From the NCBI GenBank assembly GCA_029936875.1, contig JAPYRS010000008.1, forward strand, positions 1 to 41,522: 41,522 bases of DNA, in the 5' to 3' direction. Both the position numbers and the translations under genes were made by a program. A model generated the notes under the pieces. It had not been told where the DNA came from and made no database searches. It saw only the letters and a program-made list of their open reading frames with translations. Source of the stretch: Alphaproteobacteria bacterium (GTDB lineage: Bacteria > Pseudomonadota > Alphaproteobacteria > SHVP01). Shown here one piece after another: positions 39,614 through 41,522 of this stretch; the first letter of the stretch is position 1; each line of letters starts with the position of its first letter.

Positions 39614-39786
39614 CGTGCCCTCCCTTCAACCCCTCTTTATATCGCGGAACGTCGCATGCGCGCGAGAGCCGCAAGAAAATCAGGCGCGAGGCCCTGATGA
39701 AATAACCGCAACCCGGAGGGTCCAATGCGCGGTGGCAGCGTGGTAGATTCCGTCCGCAAATAATTCGTGCAGCCACCGAGTATTAA

Positions 39787-41522
39787 ATGACAAACGACCT
39801 CGCCAAAGAAACCAGCCCTTATCTTCTTCAGCACAAAGACAACCCCGTCGAGTGGATGGCCTGGGGCACGGACGCACTCGCCCGCGCGAAGGCGGAAGAC
39901 AAACCAATTTTGTTGAGCGTCGGCTACGCTGCGTGTCATTGGTGCCACGTCATGGCGCACGAAAGTTTCGAGACACCGCACATCGCCGAACAGATGAACA
40001 AAGATTTCATCAACATCAAAGTTGACCGCGAAGAACGTCCCGACATTGATTCGATATATCAGTCGGCGCTGCAAAAACTTGGTGAGCAGGGCGGCTGGCC
40101 GCTGACAATGTTTTTGACACCGGACGGCGAACCCTATTGGGGCGGCACATATTTTCCGCCGACGTCAAAGTTTGGGCGGCCGGGTTTCGATCAGGTTCTG
40201 AAACAGATGGCAAACGTCTACCGCAGCCAACGCGACAATGTTGTGTCCAACAAAAACGCGATCCTCGACGCGCTGCGCGCCGATGAAAACAAAGCGACCG
40301 CCAATGCTGACGCGCACCTGTCGGGGGAACTACTCGACCGCATGGCGGAACGTCTCATTGATCATGTTGATGCCGTGCACGGCGGCATGGCCGGCGCGCC
40401 GAAGTTTCCAATCCCGCCGCTGTTTCAGTTTTTTTGGCGGGCGTATTTGCGAACCGGCGACGCGAAGTTCCGCGACGGCGTCATCCTTACGCTTGATCGT
40501 ATGTGCCAGGGCGGCATCTACGACCATGTCGGCGGCGGCTTTGCGCGTTATTCCACCGACGAACAATGGCTCGCGCCGCATTTCGAAAAAATGCTCTACG
40601 ACAACGCCTTACTGGTCGAATTGATGGCGACGGTTTGGCCGGAAATAAAAAATCCGCTCTATGAAGTGCGCACCCGAGAGACCCTCGACTGGAACTTGCG
40701 CGAAATGATTGCTGACGGCGGCGCCTTTGCCGCTGCATGGGACGCCGATTCTGAAGGCGTTGAGGGAAAATTTTACGTCTGGTCGGAATCCGAAATTGAT
40801 TCAATTCTTGGATCAGATTCAGAAGTTTTCAAAGCCGCCTACAACGTCTCGGCAAATGGCAATTGGGAAGACAGCAACATTCTCAATCGTACGGCCCTGC
40901 CCGCACTTTGCGATGCTGCACATGAGCAAAAACTTTCCGCGTGTCGCGCAAAACTTTTTGACGTTCGGAAAAAACGCGTGGCCCCCCTATGGGACGACAA
41001 AGTCCTCGCCGATTGGAACGGGTTGATGATCGCCGCAATGGTCTTGGCCGGTCGCACGTTTTCAGAAACGGCATGGGTTGATGCTGCAAAAACCGCATTC
41101 AATTTTATTGCAGACAACATGAGTGACGGCGACCGGCTGTTTCACAGTTACCGATTGGGCCAGGCGCGTCACGCCGGCATGCTCGATGATTACGCCAACA
41201 TGGCGCGAGCCGCGTTGCTGCTGTTTGAAGTTACCGGCGACGAATCATTCGTTCGCCGCGCTGCCGCCTGGACCGATGTCCTGAACAATCAGTTCGCCGA
41301 TCCCGAGCGCGGCGGTTTTTGCCAAACCGCGGCCGACGGCGAGGCGCTGATCATCCGCGTCCGCAGCGCCCACGACATGACGACGCCGTCCGGCAACGGA
41401 ACCATGGTCGAGGTGCTGGCACGGCTTTACCATCACACCGGGATCGAAGCCTACCGAGCCCAGGCCGAAGACCTAGTACGGGCATTTTCTGGCGAGGTTG
41501 AACAGAACTTCTTCCCGCTGAC
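39787..41522 (+). CDS. Thioredoxin domain-containing protein (DUF255/YyaL/Spermatogenesis-associated protein 20-like), partial at right edge
   Basis: Not in the ORF track; hand translation from ATG 39787: [62 protein letters not shown]... (CHWC motif). Open to the window edge. Confidence 0.93.
   Translation, partial: MTNDLAKETSPYLLQHKDNPVEWMAWGTDALARAKAEDKPILLSVGYAACHWCHVMAHESFETPHIAEQMNKDFINIKVDREERPDIDSIYQSALQKLGEQGGWPLTMFLTPDGEPYWGGTYFPPTSKFGRPGFDQVLKQMANVYRSQRDNVVSNKNAILDALRADENKATANADAHLSGELLDRMAERLIDHVDAVHGGMAGAPKFPIPPLFQFFWRAYLRTGDAKFRDGVILTLDRMCQGGIYDHVGGGFARYSTDEQWLAPHFEKMLYDNALLVELMATVWPEIKNPLYEVRTRETLDWNLREMIADGGAFAAAWDADSEGVEGKFYVWSESEIDSILGSDSEVFKAAYNVSANGNWEDSNILNRTALPALCDAAHEQKLSACRAKLFDVRKKRVAPLWDDKVLADWNGLMIAAMVLAGRTFSETAWVDAAKTAFNFIADNMSDGDRLFHSYRLGQARHAGMLDDYANMARAALLLFEVTGDESFVRRAAAWTDVLNNQFADPERGGFCQTAADGEALIIRVRSAHDMTTPSGNGTMVEVLARLYHHTGIEAYRAQAEDLVRAFSGEVEQNFFPL

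Noticed and set aside
1-41522. tRNA, rRNA and CRISPR arrays
   Set aside because: No cloverleaf-like intergenic sequence, rRNA-like region or regularly spaced repeat-spacer array was recognised by eye. A tRNAscan-SE/Infernal/CRISPR-finder run would be needed to exclude small RNAs.
1-41522. Mobile elements, prophage or integrated island
   Set aside because: No transposase, integrase, phage structural gene or flanking repeat pair was recognised.

Overview
This 41.5 kb window is chromosomal DNA from an alphaproteobacterium, probably Rhodospirillales-like. That placement rests on gene content and order only: DUF3576-leuS-lptE-holA and mnmE-mnmG-rsmG-parA-parB. The right part (about 28-41.5 kb) is core housekeeping, with an origin-proximal chromosome partition locus carrying two parS-like sites. 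The middle (about 16.8-28 kb) holds metabolic and envelope genes: MBL-fold hydrolase, OmpR-type regulator, alpha/beta hydrolase broken by an apparent 1-nt frameshift, ribA, L,D-transpeptidase, YggS/PLPBP, ThiE-like protein, porin and TPR-sulfotransferase. A peptide-type ABC importer operon lies at 10.7-16.8 kb. The most unusual part is the left end (1-10.6 kb). There, an 885-aa ABC exporter-like protein with a degenerate, expanded nucleotide-binding domain sits with a cyclic-nucleotide-binding protein and a methyltransferase, divergent from a tight seven-gene glycan cluster (two paralogous GT28/MurG-like and two GT4 glycosyltransferases, a histidine phosphatase, a polysaccharide deacetylase and a small membrane protein). 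This could be an uncharacterised, nucleotide-regulated glycan synthesis/export system. Other points worth checking: mnmE has no ATG/GTG/TTG codon before its conserved N-terminus (ATT start suspected), there are three 9-bp iterated repeats upstream of the porin, and the frameshift falls immediately after the hydrolase nucleophile elbow. Family names come from motif recognition by eye; no database search was run.
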